From the NCBI RefSeq assembly GCF_003626535.1, contig NZ_RBAL01000004.1, positions 310,001 to 374,000 of the forward strand: 64,000 nt of DNA, in the 5' to 3' direction. Origin of the DNA: Streptomyces hoynatensis (GTDB lineage Bacteria; Actinomycetota; Actinomycetes; Streptomycetales; Streptomycetaceae). Under the pieces are notes generated by a model. It was given only the letters and a program-made list of their open reading frames with translations, ran no database searches and had not been told where the DNA came from. Each line of letters begins with the position of its first letter. The stretch's first letter is position 1. Both the position numbers and the translations under genes were made by a program. Of this stretch, positions 50,314 through 59,976 are shown in pieces.

Positions 50314-51168
50314 ATGGGACGGTCAGACACCGGGGCCGCAGGAGAGGCACAGGACGCGCCGGCCACGGGCGCCGCCGGGATGCCGGGGGCCGCCGGCGGG
50401 AAGCGGCCCGCGGCGGCGCTGCCCACCTTTCCCAGGCGACCGGCGCGGCTGGCCCACGCCGTGGTCGAGGTGCTGGTGGACCGCATCGCCGGCGGCGATT
50501 TCCCGCCCGGCTCCTCGCTCCCCACCGAGCCGGAGCTGTGCGAGCGCTTCGGCGTCAGCCGCACCACCATCCGCGAGGCGGTCAAGAGCCTGGAGGCCAA
50601 GGGGCTGGCCAGGGCGCGCCAGGGCTCCGGCACCACGGTGACCGCCACGGACAGCTGGAACCTGCTCGATCCCGTGGTGCTCGCCGCCGCCGTCCGGCAC
50701 GACGACGAGCTGGTCATCCTCGACCAGCTCGTCGGGGTCCGCTCCGCCCTGGAGTCGCAGATGGCCGGCCAGGCCGCGGCCCACGCCACCGAGGAGGAGC
50801 TGCGCGGCTTCGAGGAGACCCTGGCGCTGCTGGAGCGGCAGACCGCGACGCCGGAGCTGTTCACCGAGACCGACGTGGAACTGCACGAGCGGATCATGAC
50901 CGCCTCGGGCAACACCCTGGGCCGTTCCATCGTCAGGATCGTGCACGCCCAGGCGCGCAAGACGACCCTCTACACCGGGATGCCGGACGAGGCGGGCTGC
51001 CGGGCCGCCAACGAGGAGCACCGGCGCGTGGTGGAACTCCTGCGCGCCCGCGACGCCGAGGGCGCCGCCCGGGCGATGACCTCGCACATCGAGGAGGCGT
51101 GGGGCCGCCGTCGCGCCCCGGCCGCCGCCGGCCGCGGAACGCCGAAGCCCCCGCCGCCCGGCGCCTGA
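50314..51168 (+). CDS. GntR-family regulator, FCD type
   Basis: A 284-residue regulator. A Gly/Ala-rich N-terminal extension of about 40 residues precedes the winged helix (SLPTEPELCERFGVSRTTIR then LARARQGSGTTV, about 65-110) and the FCD ligand domain (120-265) with its metal-site residues in TETDVELHERI, NEEHRRVVE and TSHIEEAW. It is a paralogue of the regulator at 25.0-25.8 kb, sharing features such as DSWNLLDP/QWDLLDP and the placement of the metal motif. ATG 50314 has GGAGGGGATGCG upstream. Likely binds the 28-bp palindrome in its own promoter and may read the same class of sugar acid. Confidence 0.9.
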   Translation: MGRSDTGAAGEAQDAPATGAAGMPGAAGGKRPAAALPTFPRRPARLAHAVVEVLVDRIAGGDFPPGSSLPTEPELCERFGVSRTTIREAVKSLEAKGLARARQGSGTTVTATDSWNLLDPVVLAAAVRHDDELVILDQLVGVRSALESQMAGQAAAHATEEELRGFEETLALLERQTATPELFTETDVELHERIMTASGNTLGRSIVRIVHAQARKTTLYTGMPDEAGCRAANEEHRRVVELLRARDAEGAARAMTSHIEEAWGRRRAPAAAGRGTPKPPPPGA

Positions 51169-51222
51169 ACCCACGGGCCCCGGCGGGCGATCGGGCCCGC
51201 GCGCCACCCGGCCGTGGCGCCC

Positions 51223-51918
51223 TCACACGCCCCAGAGGTTCGGGTGCGGCCGGGCGGCCGGGTCCTGCGACCAGGCCAGCCGGGCCTCCACCTGCGGGCC
51301 GAGCAGGGCGCGCAACCGGTCCACGGCCCAGGCGTTCCAGTAGACCGCGACCGGGAACTGGGGCAGCCGGAAGGCCGGCAGCTCCACGGGAAGGGCGTCG
51401 GGGCGGAACACCGCGCGCTCGATCTCGCCCGTGGGCGGCCGGGGCGCGGAGGAACGCGCCGGGTCCAGGCAGTCGACGACCTTCTCGACCACGTACACCA
51501 CGTGATCGAGCTCCGCGGCGTCCCCGGGCTTCCGTGGGCCCGCGCCCCGCACCCGGCGCACGGGAACGAGGCGGCCGGCCGAGAGCAGCTCCTCCCGCAG
51601 CAGCCCGGCGACGCGGGCGCTGAGCACGGGGGCGTCGGGGTAGCTGCTGGCGAACTCGGAGGCGGGCCAGTGCTCTTCCCCCACCCACTCGGCGCCGAAG
51701 ACCTCGGGGATCTCGCCGGCGCCGGTGAACTCCCAGCGTTTGAGCCGGACGAGCGAGTCGTCCAGGCGCAGGGTCCTGAAGTCGCCGAGCGAGGCCAGCA
51801 GCCGGTAGGTGGCGAGCGGGGCGCGCGGTGCGCCTGGCGGCGGGGCGGCGGCCCCATCGGTGCCGGTACGGGTGACGGTGGGGGCGTGTGGGCTGTCGCC
51901 GTGGGGGTCGCGGGTCAT
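51223..51918 (-). CDS. Candidate immunity protein of the RHS toxin
   Basis: A 231-residue soluble protein that I do not recognise with certainty. After a disordered 35-residue start it contains LRLDDSLVRLKRWEFTGAG, FGAEWVGEEHWPASEFASSY, SARVAGLLREELLSAGRLVPVRRV and DHVVYVVEKVVDCLDP; this general layout recalls DUF1629/Imm11-type immunity proteins, but that is an impression. It is the first gene downstream of the RHS toxin on the same strand, 130 bases from its toxin-coding end, the standard place for immunity. It converges with the FCD regulator gene. Confidence 0.65.
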   Translation of the reverse strand: MTRDPHGDSPHAPTVTRTGTDGAAAPPPGAPRAPLATYRLLASLGDFRTLRLDDSLVRLKRWEFTGAGEIPEVFGAEWVGEEHWPASEFASSYPDAPVLSARVAGLLREELLSAGRLVPVRRVRGAGPRKPGDAAELDHVVYVVEKVVDCLDPARSSAPRPPTGEIERAVFRPDALPVELPAFRLPQFPVAVYWNAWAVDRLRALLGPQVEARLAWSQDPAARPHPNLWGV

Positions 51919-52048
51919 GTCCTTCTGGTCCGTGTTCCTGTCGGTCGGTGCGGGCGCTGCCGCCCGGCGGTTCGGGTGGGTGGCCGGCGCGGTGCATTCC
52001 GGGGGGTGGCGGGGGAGCGGGCCCGTGGCGGGCCAGGACCCGCCGGGG

Positions 52049-55000
52049 TCAGGGCCCGGTCCAGAACGCGTTCGCCCGGGGGCGGCCGGTACGCAATTCT
52101 TGCTGGATCTGGCGCCCGATGCGGCGCAGTTCGCTCCGCAGGTCCTGCCGGATGGCGGCGTTGGTGTAGTTGAGGGCGACCCGGTTGGCGACGAAGTTCT
52201 GCAGATGCTGGTCCAGGCGGTTGAGGTAGGCGGTGCGGTGGGTGAAGTTGTGCGGGCGCGGGTGGCGCAGCACGATGCCGTTGGCCGCCTCGTTGATGTC
52301 GACCCCGTACCGCCGCAGCAGGTTCCTGGTGCTGGCGGCGTTCCCCAGCCTGAGGTTGCCGGGCACGATGTGGGCCGCGGCGTGGCCCGGGCGCACCGGG
52401 CGGCCGTCCCTGCGCAGGGCCGACCGCAGCCGCCTGGCGTTCTGCGCGCAGGTCAGCAGGCCGAGGTAGTCGATCCACCGCAGCGGGTTCAGCACGTAGC
52501 GCAGCGGGTTGGGCCCCGCGTCGATCCCCACCGGGTCCGGGCTGAGGTAGGCGGCGGTGGCGGGGTCGTAGTGCCGCAGGCAGTTGTAGTGCAGCCCGGT
52601 CTCCCGGTCCTCGTACTGCCCGGGGAAGCGCAGCGGGGTGTACGCCGTGGCGCCCGCGGCGCGGCCGGTCAGCCCCCACAGCGTGGCCTCGGCGCGCCAG
52701 GCGACCTCCCCGTCCTCGCCGACCAGCTCCGTCGGCGTGCCGACGAGGTCGCCGACGATGGCGAAGAACCGCTCGTCCACGACCTCCTGCGGCGCGTCGG
52801 CCAGGGTCGTGCGTTCGAGCTGGGCCAGCGGCCTGGTGTCCTCCCGCTCCCAGGTGACGGTGACCTGCTCGCGGCCGCCGGGGGCCGTGGTCGTCTGCTC
52901 CACGAGGTGCGGCCCGTCCCAGGCGAACCTGGTCTCCTCGGCGACGCCCTGCCCGCCGGGGCCGAGGCGCTGCTTGGCCACCCGCCGCCCCAGCGGGTCG
53001 TAGCGGTAGCGCCAGCGGGTGCCGTCGGGCGTGGTGACCGCGGTCAGCCGGTCCTCGCCGTCCCACTCGAAGCGCCAGACGTCGGGCTTCCGCGACAGCC
53101 GCTTCCTGCGGCGCACCACCACCCGGCCCGCCGCGTCGTACTCGTAGGTCACGGCCCCGGCCCGGGTGACGCGGTTGCCGCTGAGGGCCCGGTCGCCCCT
53201 GGCCTCGGGCAGCGGGTGCCGGTCGGGCCAGTCGGCCCGGGTCTGGTTGCCCGCCGCGTCGTAGGCGTAGCTCTCCCGCCACCCCTCGGCGCGCACCGCG
53301 GTGACCCGGCCCTCTTGGTCGAGGCCGAAGCTGCGGCGGCCGCCGGCCAGGTCCTCGACCGCGGTGGGGCTGCCGTCGGCGCGGTAGGTCCAGGAGCGGC
53401 GGGCCAGGGTCCGCCCCCGCGCGGTCAGCGTCTGGGCGGTGAGGCGGTGTTCGCCGTCCCAGGAGTGGCTGAGGACCGGCCCTTCCCGGCCGATCCCGGT
53501 GGTGGTCTCGCGGCCCGCGGCGTCGTGGGCGAAGGTGAGGCGGTGCCCTTCCGCGGTGAGCAGGGTGCGGTTCCCCGCCGCGTCCCAGGCGTAGGAGGAG
53601 GCGACCCGCCCGGGGGTGGTGCGCCGGGTCGGCCGCCCCAGCGCGTCGTAGGCGAAGCTCACGGTCCGGCCGTCCACGGCCTCGGCCAGGACCCGGCCCA
53701 GCGGGTCGTAGCGGCAGGTCAGCGTGGCGTCGGGGCCGGCCGCGCGCAGCAGGCGACCCGCCGCGTCCACCTCGTACGTGGTGCTGCGGCCGTCCACGGT
53801 CTTCCCGATCTGGTTGCCCACGCTGTCGTAGCGGAAGGACACCGTCTGGCCGGCCGCGTTCGTCCGGGAGACCAGGCGCCCGGCCGCGTCGTGGGCGTAG
53901 CGGTGGGCGTGGCCGTCGAAGTCGGACTCGAAGACCAGGCGGCCGGCGGCGTCGTAGGCGTAGTCCCAGCTCCGGCCGCCGGGGCCGGTGACCCGGGTCA
54001 GGCGCAGCTCGGTGTCGTGGGTGAAGGTGTAGCCGGACTCGCCCGGGCCGGTGCGCCCGGCGAGCATCCCGAAGGGGGAGTAGGCGAAGCGGGTCACCCG
54101 GCCGAGGGGATCGGTGTGGGAGAGGCAGTTGTCCTCGCCGTCCCAGGTCCACTCCTCGGTGGCGCCCTCGGGGGTCGTCCTGCTCGCCGGGTGGCCCTCG
54201 GGCGTCCAGGTGTAGCGGGTGGTGCCGCCGAGCGGGTCGGTGACGGCGGTGGTCCTGCCGTGGGCGTCGTAGCAGAAGCGGGTGACGCCGCCCAGCGGGT
54301 CGGTGGCCGAGGTGGGCCGTCCCGCCGCGTCGTTGGTGAAGACGAACCTCCCGCCCTCGGCGTCCACCAGCGTGCGCAGGGCGCCGGTCGCCTCGCGGGT
54401 GAAGGTGGTCGTGGTCCCGTCGGGGGCCGTCACCGACAGGCAGTTGCCCCGCTCGTCCCACTCCTGCCGCCACACCGCCCCGTCGTGCGCGGTCAGTTCC
54501 ACGGGGAGGCCGAGCGCGTTGTGCCTGGCCAGGGACGCGGTGCCGTCGGGGAGCCGGACGGCGGCGAGGCAGCCCGCGGCGTCCCACTCCATGCGGACGG
54601 TGTGGCCCAGGGCGTCGGTGAGGGACAGCAGCCGGTCGTAGCGGTCCCAGGTGCGGTGCACCCGGTGGCCGAGCGGGTCGGTCTCGGTCACCAGCCGGTA
54701 GCAGTCGTCGAACTCGTAGACCGTGGTGTGGCCGAGCGAGTCGGTGAACCGGGTGCGGCGCATCCCGGCCGCGCCGCCCTCGCCCGCCCGCCCCGCTGCC
54801 CTGCCGCCCTCCTCGTAGGCGACCCGGCTGTTCAGGAAGCCGCCGGTGCCCTCGGTGGCCACGCACCGGCCCTCCGCGTCGTAGACGTACCGGTACCGGT
54901 CGCCGTTGCGGTCCTCCCAGCCGGTGAGGCGGTGGGCGGCGTCGTACTCCAGCAGCTGCGGGCGGTCCGCGGAGTCGTACAGCGCCGCCAGGTTGCCCTG

Positions 55001-56626
55001 CGCGTCGTAGCCGTAGCGCAGCAGGACGGGTTGCTCCGGGTCGCTCAGCAGGCGCAGTTCGGTGATCCGGCCGCCCTCGGTGGCCAGGCCCAGCACGTAA
55101 CCCCCGTCGTGCGCCAGCGCGGTGGGCTCGCCGCCCGGGCCGTACTCGACGCGGATGCGGTTGCCGTTGCGGTCGGTGAGCGCCGCCAGGGGGAGTTCGC
55201 CGCCGCGGCGTCCCGGCACCGGCGCGAAGTGCAGCGTGTGGCCGGTTTCCGGCTGGTGCACGGTCAGCGGGGAGCCCGGCTCGCCGTCCCAGGACAGGCC
55301 CCAGCGCGGGCCCTCCACGGGCAGCACCGGCTCCCCGGCCTGCGGGCGCGGATAGTCGAGCACCATCCCGTCCTCGGTGACGAAGCGCAGCCCCGCCTCG
55401 TCGAGCACCAGCCGCTGGTCGAGCGTGGAGGCCCAGGAGGGGCCGAACCAGGTGCCTTCCCGCAGGCTCGACCGGTGGTGGCGCCTGAGCACGAGGGGCA
55501 GCACGCCCGGCAGTTCGACGTCGACGGCGTCCAGCACGACCTCGCCGGTGGCCATGTCGATCGGGTCGGTGCGGCACACCAGGGTGTCGCCGCCGCGGCC
55601 GAGGCGGCGGATGCTCTGGCCGAGCCCGCGGATGCCGCCGCGCAGGCCGCGCAGCCCGGTGGCGGCCGCCGCCCGGATGCCGCGGGCCAGGCCGCCGAGG
55701 GTCGTGAGGCCCCTCATGCCGGGGATGCAGCCGAGCGCGGCGAAGGCGACGTCGAGCAGCGAGGCGTCGCCGCGGGCGAACTTCACCAGGGTGTCGGCCA
55801 GCACGACGACGGCGGCGGCGAGCACGACCAGCGCCAGCGGCCCGCCGATGATCAGGGCGATCACGCCGAGCACGGCCACCACGACCTTGCAGACGGCCAC
55901 CAGGGTGTCCCAGGCGTCGGACAGCCAGCGGCCCAGGTTTTCCCAGAAGGAGCGGTTGTGGATGCCGGCGTCGGAGGCGGCGTCGATGTCGCGGGCGCAG
56001 ATCCGGGCCGCCTCCTCGCGCATCTCCAGTGCGTCCTGCGCGAGTTGCCGCGCGGCGGCGAGCCGGTCCTCGGCGGCGTGGACCTGGGACTGTGCGGCGG
56101 CCGCGGCCTCCTGGGCGGCGGCGTGGTCCCGGGTGGCCGCCCTGACCTGTGCCTCGTCCGGGGGCGGGGCGTCCTGCCCGCCGCCCTCACTCAGGCGCGA
56201 GGCGGCCTCGGCGGCCCGGCCGACCCAGTCCTCCGCCTCGCCCAGCCTGCCGCGGGCGCTCGTGAGCTCGCCCTGCGCGGCGATGGCGCGTTCCAGCGCC
56301 CGGTCGGCCATGCCCTGGGCGGTGAGGAGCTTCGGCCAGTAGGTGTGCAGCGCCTGGGCGCACAGGTCGTAGGAGACCTGCAGCTTCGTCAGGTTGCCCG
56401 GCACGGTGTCGAACTCGGCGCGGAACGTCTCCGCCGCCAGGCCGGCCCAGTCGAGGACCGCGCGGTCGGAGGCCATGCCGCGGATCTTCCCCAGGGCCTC
56501 GCCGACGTCGTCCGCGAAGGACTGCAGCGACTCCGCGAGCTCCCTGACGCGCTCGGGGTCGCCGGGCGCCGGATCGGAGTCCATGTCCACCGGGCTCCAG
56601 TCGGACGCGCGCACCACCGCGGCCAC
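52049..56626 (-). CDS. RHS/YD-repeat polymorphic toxin with type VII-like N-terminus and AHH nuclease tip
   Basis: A 1525-residue contact-type toxin. Residues 15-120 form a helical WXG100/T7SS-signal-like domain (VRELAESLQSFADDVGEALG), 150-230 an Ala-rich coiled coil, and 258-300 two hydrophobic segments. The YD-repeat shell spans about 340-1350 (many xYxYDxxGR units), then the RHS core YLSPDPVGIDAGPNPLRYV. The last 120 residues are a separate tip with AAHIVPG near 1420 and GVDINEAANGIVL followed by HNFTHRTAYLNRL, the AHH nuclease pattern. Start GTG 56626 has a G-rich site upstream. Secretion through a type VII-like system and killing of related cells is inferred from family knowledge. Confidence 0.93.
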   Translation of the reverse strand: MAAVVRASDWSPVDMDSDPAPGDPERVRELAESLQSFADDVGEALGKIRGMASDRAVLDWAGLAAETFRAEFDTVPGNLTKLQVSYDLCAQALHTYWPKLLTAQGMADRALERAIAAQGELTSARGRLGEAEDWVGRAAEAASRLSEGGGQDAPPPDEAQVRAATRDHAAAQEAAAAAQSQVHAAEDRLAAARQLAQDALEMREEAARICARDIDAASDAGIHNRSFWENLGRWLSDAWDTLVAVCKVVVAVLGVIALIIGGPLALVVLAAAVVVLADTLVKFARGDASLLDVAFAALGCIPGMRGLTTLGGLARGIRAAAATGLRGLRGGIRGLGQSIRRLGRGGDTLVCRTDPIDMATGEVVLDAVDVELPGVLPLVLRRHHRSSLREGTWFGPSWASTLDQRLVLDEAGLRFVTEDGMVLDYPRPQAGEPVLPVEGPRWGLSWDGEPGSPLTVHQPETGHTLHFAPVPGRRGGELPLAALTDRNGNRIRVEYGPGGEPTALAHDGGYVLGLATEGGRITELRLLSDPEQPVLLRYGYDAQGNLAALYDSADRPQLLEYDAAHRLTGWEDRNGDRYRYVYDAEGRCVATEGTGGFLNSRVAYEEGGRAAGRAGEGGAAGMRRTRFTDSLGHTTVYEFDDCYRLVTETDPLGHRVHRTWDRYDRLLSLTDALGHTVRMEWDAAGCLAAVRLPDGTASLARHNALGLPVELTAHDGAVWRQEWDERGNCLSVTAPDGTTTTFTREATGALRTLVDAEGGRFVFTNDAAGRPTSATDPLGGVTRFCYDAHGRTTAVTDPLGGTTRYTWTPEGHPASRTTPEGATEEWTWDGEDNCLSHTDPLGRVTRFAYSPFGMLAGRTGPGESGYTFTHDTELRLTRVTGPGGRSWDYAYDAAGRLVFESDFDGHAHRYAHDAAGRLVSRTNAAGQTVSFRYDSVGNQIGKTVDGRSTTYEVDAAGRLLRAAGPDATLTCRYDPLGRVLAEAVDGRTVSFAYDALGRPTRRTTPGRVASSYAWDAAGNRTLLTAEGHRLTFAHDAAGRETTTGIGREGPVLSHSWDGEHRLTAQTLTARGRTLARRSWTYRADGSPTAVEDLAGGRRSFGLDQEGRVTAVRAEGWRESYAYDAAGNQTRADWPDRHPLPEARGDRALSGNRVTRAGAVTYEYDAAGRVVVRRRKRLSRKPDVWRFEWDGEDRLTAVTTPDGTRWRYRYDPLGRRVAKQRLGPGGQGVAEETRFAWDGPHLVEQTTTAPGGREQVTVTWEREDTRPLAQLERTTLADAPQEVVDERFFAIVGDLVGTPTELVGEDGEVAWRAEATLWGLTGRAAGATAYTPLRFPGQYEDRETGLHYNCLRHYDPATAAYLSPDPVGIDAGPNPLRYVLNPLRWIDYLGLLTCAQNARRLRSALRRDGRPVRPGHAAAHIVPGNLRLGNAASTRNLLRRYGVDINEAANGIVLRHPRPHNFTHRTAYLNRLDQHLQNFVANRVALNYTNAAIRQDLRSELRRIGRQIQQELRTGRPRANAFWTGP

Positions 56627-56851
56627 CCCCCCTGCCTCGCGCGCGCCCTCGTGGCGCGCCTACGCCCCTGCACACTCGGTATTCGTGGGGCTACCCAGGG
56701 AGGCGGGTGCGGCAGGCTCCGCGGAGAGGGCGCACGGCCGCGCCTGGGGGGCGCACGATAACTGCCATGCGCCCCCCAGGGCGCTGGGGCCGCCCGGGGC
56801 ACTCGCAGCGCTCGGGCCGCTCGGGCCGCGTGGGCCACGGGGGTGCGCGCC

Positions 56852-56883
56852 GGGCGCCCCGGCCCCGCCGCCGGGGCGCGCCC
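56852..56883 (-). terminator. Hairpin after the cyclase/ATPase gene
   Basis: GGGCGCCCCGG and CCGGGGCGCGCCC form a strong hairpin (two-base bulge) that begins next to the stop codon. It separates the long leftward operon from the RHS gene, whose promoter must lie in 56640-56840, where CACTCGGTATTCGTGGGG is the only AT-richer spot. Confidence 0.7.
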
Positions 56884-59800
56884 TCACCGTCCGGGACGCT
56901 CGCGGAGCCGCCGCGCCTCCGCGACGGCCTCCCGGGCGCGGGCCGCGCGGCCGGTGTCGCCCAGCCGCCTGGCCACGCGCAGGCAGCCCAGCAGCGGCAG
57001 CAGCCGCACCCCGCTGCCGCGCAGCCGGGAGATCTCGCCGAACGCCGCGTCCAGCCGCGCCGCGGCCCGACCGGGATCGGCCGCGGTCAGCGCGGCCACC
57101 TGCGCCGTGAGCACCCGCGTCTCCCAGCTCTCCGGCCCCCCGGGCGCCGGGGGCGGCGGCCCCAGGGGGCGCAGGACGTAGGCGCGCAGCGCGCAGTGGG
57201 CGGCGGTGCGCCGCTCGCCGACCGCCTCGTAGACCTCCGCCGCCCGGCGGGCCAGGCTCGCCGCCTCCGCGGCGTCGCCCGCGAGTTCGGCCGCGTGGGC
57301 GGCGAATTCCAGCGCCCCGGCCCGCCCCCGCTCGTGGCCCATCTCCTCGAACACCTCGCGGGCGGCGCCCAGCATGGCGCGCGCCGCCGCCGGCTCGCCC
57401 GCGAGCTGGTGCAGCACGGCGGCCGAGCAGCTGACCACCGCGTGCAGCAGGGGCGCGTCGGCCACCTCCGCGCGCAGGGCGAGGCAGCGGGCGAGCGCGG
57501 CCGGCACCGGGGTGTCGCCGTACAGCAGGAAGAGCGAGAGGTTGCCGTAGATCTCCGCGGTGCCCAGGCCCGCGCCGAAGCGCCGCATGCGCCGGTAGGC
57601 GGATTCGAGGAGCGCCTCGGCCCGCGGGTAGTCGCCCGCCCTGGCCGCCCGCAGCCCGTCCCAGGTCTCCAGCCTGGCCACCGCCGTCGGGTCGCCGCCC
57701 TGCTGCCGCGCCAGCTCCCGCAGCCGCGGGTCCTCCCGCCCGGCGAGCACGGCCCCGGTCACCAGCAGGTGCAGCCGCGCCGAGGCGTTGCCCGGCAGCT
57801 CCGAGACCTCGGCCACCCGCGCCAGCGCCTCCGCGGTCCTGCCGACGGCGGCCAAGGCGTACGCGTGCGGCGCGGCCACCTCCAGGCCCAGCGCCCCCTC
57901 GGCGCCGCCCCCCTGCGCGGCCAGCTCCCCGGCCCGTTCGCACAGGTCGACGGCGCGGCCCACCTCCGAGCGCGCGAGGGCCTGGCGGGCGGCCGCGGCC
58001 AGGGTGCGCACCGCGAGCCTGGTCGCCGACGCGTCCCGTTCCGAACCCGGGTCGAACTCCCGCCAGTACCGCTGCCCCTTCACCGCGTGCAGCACGGCCA
58101 GGTCGAGCACCTCGGGCTCCTCGCCGACCGCACGCCGCAGGCGCTCGGCGAGCGCGACGTGGACGGCGGCCCGGTCGCCCAGCACCATCTGTGCGTAGGC
58201 CACCTCGGCGGCCACCCGGTTGCCGAGCAGCCCCGCCGCCTCCAGCTCCTCGAGGGCGGCGTGGAACTCCTGCTCCGGCAGGTCGCACACCGCGTCCAGG
58301 TCCCCGGGGGCCAGCGCCTGGCCCGCCGCCCCCACGCAGGCAAGGACGTGCCGGGCCGGGGCGCTCAGCGGCTCGATGCGCGCGCCGAGCGCCGCCTCGG
58401 CCGAGGGCGCCACCTCGTCCACGATGCCCTCGCCCGCGAGGGCCGCAAGCTGTTCGAGGAACAGGGGGTTGCCCCGGCCGCGGCGCACCAGATGGTCGGT
58501 GTGGTCGGTGTGGTCGGTGTGGTCGGCACGGCCGGTGCGGTCGGTGTGGTCGGTGTGGCCGGCGGGCCCGTCGGCCGAGTGCAGCGCCAGGTCCCCGCCG
58601 AGGGCGTCGAGCAGCGCCCGCGCGTCCGCCTCCCCGAGCGGCGGCACCCGGAAGTCCCGGGCCGCCGCGAAGCCGGGCGGCTCCGGCCAGCCGGCGTCCC
58701 GCCCGGCGAGCACGAACACGACCGGCCCGGTGCCGCCCCTGGCGGGTTCGAGCAGCAGGCGGAACGCGGGCGAGGCGTAGGGGAAGTCGTCGACCAGCAC
58801 CACCACGGGCCCCTGGGTGCGGCTGGTCTCGGCCAGGCCGCGCCTGACGCCCCACGCCAGCTCCCCGACCGAGGGAATCGTGGGAATCGAGGCAACCGGG
58901 GGGTGCGGGGAAGCGGGACTCCCGCCGCGCCGCGGCCCGCGCGCCCCCGCCAGTTCCCTGCGCAGCCGCTCCAGCCGCAGCGCCTCGTGCTCCCGGTCGC
59001 CCGGGCCGCAGGCCACGCGCAGCACCCGCGCCGCCGTGCCGTCCGCCGCGAGCCGGTCCGCCAGCCGGTCCAGCACGCGCGACTTCCCGCTGCCCAGCTC
59101 CCCGCGCACGGTCAGGACGGTGACCTCGGGGCGCCGCAGGGCGGCGGCCACCTCCTCGCCCAGGCCCGCGAGCAGCCAGGACTGGTTGACGAACGTGCCC
59201 CCGCGGTCCCCGGGCGCCCGCCCCGGCGCGGCCCGCCAGGCACGCAGCGGCCGGTCGAAGCCCTTGGCCGCCACCGGGGGCACCGCCTGGCAGGCCACCC
59301 GGTCGCGCACCAGCAGCCAGGTGCGGACGTCGAGCAGCACCCCGTCGGGCGGGGCCGCGGCCTGCAGCCTGGCCGCCCGGTTCATCACCGCCCCGATGGC
59401 GAAGGAGGAGTCGCGGTCCGTGGTGACCGCGCGGCCCGAGGCCAGCCCGAACCTGACGGACAGCCGCACCCCGTACCGGCCCGGGTCCCCCGCCGGGTGC
59501 CTGGCCCGGCCGCCCTGCGGCAGGCCGGCGTCCCCCGCCGCACGCCCGTCATACCGGCCGCCCGCGCCGCCCCCGCCGCCCGTTCCGTCCGGGGCGCCCG
59601 CGCCGCCCTGCCGTGCCAGCCGGGCCAGCGCCGCGAAGGCGCCCTCGACCGCGGAGACGGCGTCCTCCTCGCCGGCCGAGTCGGCGCCGAACACCCCGAC
59701 GACGGCATCCCCGATGAACTTCTCCAGACGGCCGCCCGCCGCGCTCAGCGCCGCGGAGACCTCGGCGAAGTAGCCGGCGAGTATGCCGTGCCACACCTGC

Positions 59801-59976
59801 GGGTCCAGCCGGTCCGCCAGCCGCGTGGAGCCCGCGATGTCGCAGAACGCGACGGTGACCAGGCGCAGCCTCGACGGCTCGGGCGGCTGCGTCAGACTGC
59901 CGCCGCAGCGCATGCAGAACATCGCCACCGCGGGGTTCGCCGCGTGGCACGAGCCGCACTCCAGCTCGGTCACCAC
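56884..59976 (-). CDS. Class III nucleotide cyclase-AAA ATPase-TPR signalling protein with zinc ribbon
   Basis: A 1030-residue multi-domain protein. Residues 6-26 hold a zinc ribbon (CGSCHAANPAVAMFCMRCG). About 36-235 is a class III adenylate/guanylate cyclase domain with metal Asp residues in FCDIAGST and FIGDAVVGVFG and NRAARL for the transition-state Asn/Arg, interrupted by a Gly-rich loop of 50 residues. A P-loop ATPase follows (GELGSGKS near 290, VVVLVDDFPYASPAFRLLL near 393), with a short His/Thr/Asp repeat near 485, then TPR-like helices to the end. There is no C-terminal DNA-binding domain. GTG 59976 (or 59973, giving GTGA) overlaps the stop of the small peptide gene, so it is translated with it. 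Whether it makes cAMP or acts only as a sensor cannot be told. Confidence 0.88.
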   Translation of the reverse strand: MVTELECGSCHAANPAVAMFCMRCGGSLTQPPEPSRLRLVTVAFCDIAGSTRLADRLDPQVWHGILAGYFAEVSAALSAAGGRLEKFIGDAVVGVFGADSAGEEDAVSAVEGAFAALARLARQGGAGAPDGTGGGGGAGGRYDGRAAGDAGLPQGGRARHPAGDPGRYGVRLSVRFGLASGRAVTTDRDSSFAIGAVMNRAARLQAAAPPDGVLLDVRTWLLVRDRVACQAVPPVAAKGFDRPLRAWRAAPGRAPGDRGGTFVNQSWLLAGLGEEVAAALRRPEVTVLTVRGELGSGKSRVLDRLADRLAADGTAARVLRVACGPGDREHEALRLERLRRELAGARGPRRGGSPASPHPPVASIPTIPSVGELAWGVRRGLAETSRTQGPVVVLVDDFPYASPAFRLLLEPARGGTGPVVFVLAGRDAGWPEPPGFAAARDFRVPPLGEADARALLDALGGDLALHSADGPAGHTDHTDRTGRADHTDHTDHTDHLVRRGRGNPLFLEQLAALAGEGIVDEVAPSAEAALGARIEPLSAPARHVLACVGAAGQALAPGDLDAVCDLPEQEFHAALEELEAAGLLGNRVAAEVAYAQMVLGDRAAVHVALAERLRRAVGEEPEVLDLAVLHAVKGQRYWREFDPGSERDASATRLAVRTLAAAARQALARSEVGRAVDLCERAGELAAQGGGAEGALGLEVAAPHAYALAAVGRTAEALARVAEVSELPGNASARLHLLVTGAVLAGREDPRLRELARQQGGDPTAVARLETWDGLRAARAGDYPRAEALLESAYRRMRRFGAGLGTAEIYGNLSLFLLYGDTPVPAALARCLALRAEVADAPLLHAVVSCSAAVLHQLAGEPAAARAMLGAAREVFEEMGHERGRAGALEFAAHAAELAGDAAEAASLARRAAEVYEAVGERRTAAHCALRAYVLRPLGPPPPAPGGPESWETRVLTAQVAALTAADPGRAAARLDAAFGEISRLRGSGVRLLPLLGCLRVARRLGDTGRAARAREAVAEARRLRERPGR

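Noticed and set aside
49262..50641. 459-residue hydrolase fusion reading through into the FCD regulator gene
   Set aside because: The tail beyond GIYASH is Arg/Ser/Pro-rich noise, and the correct hydrolase ending continues in the +1 frame; a frameshift explains it better.
51809..56761. 1650-codon rightward frame opposite the RHS gene
   Set aside because: Shadow of the YD repeats on the other strand; repetitive Val/Gly/Arg composition and no recognisable domain.
58490..58570. Short tandem repeat in the cyclase-ATPase gene as a regulatory element
   Set aside because: It is in frame and encodes a short His/Thr/Asp repeat, so it is best seen as slippage within coding sequence.
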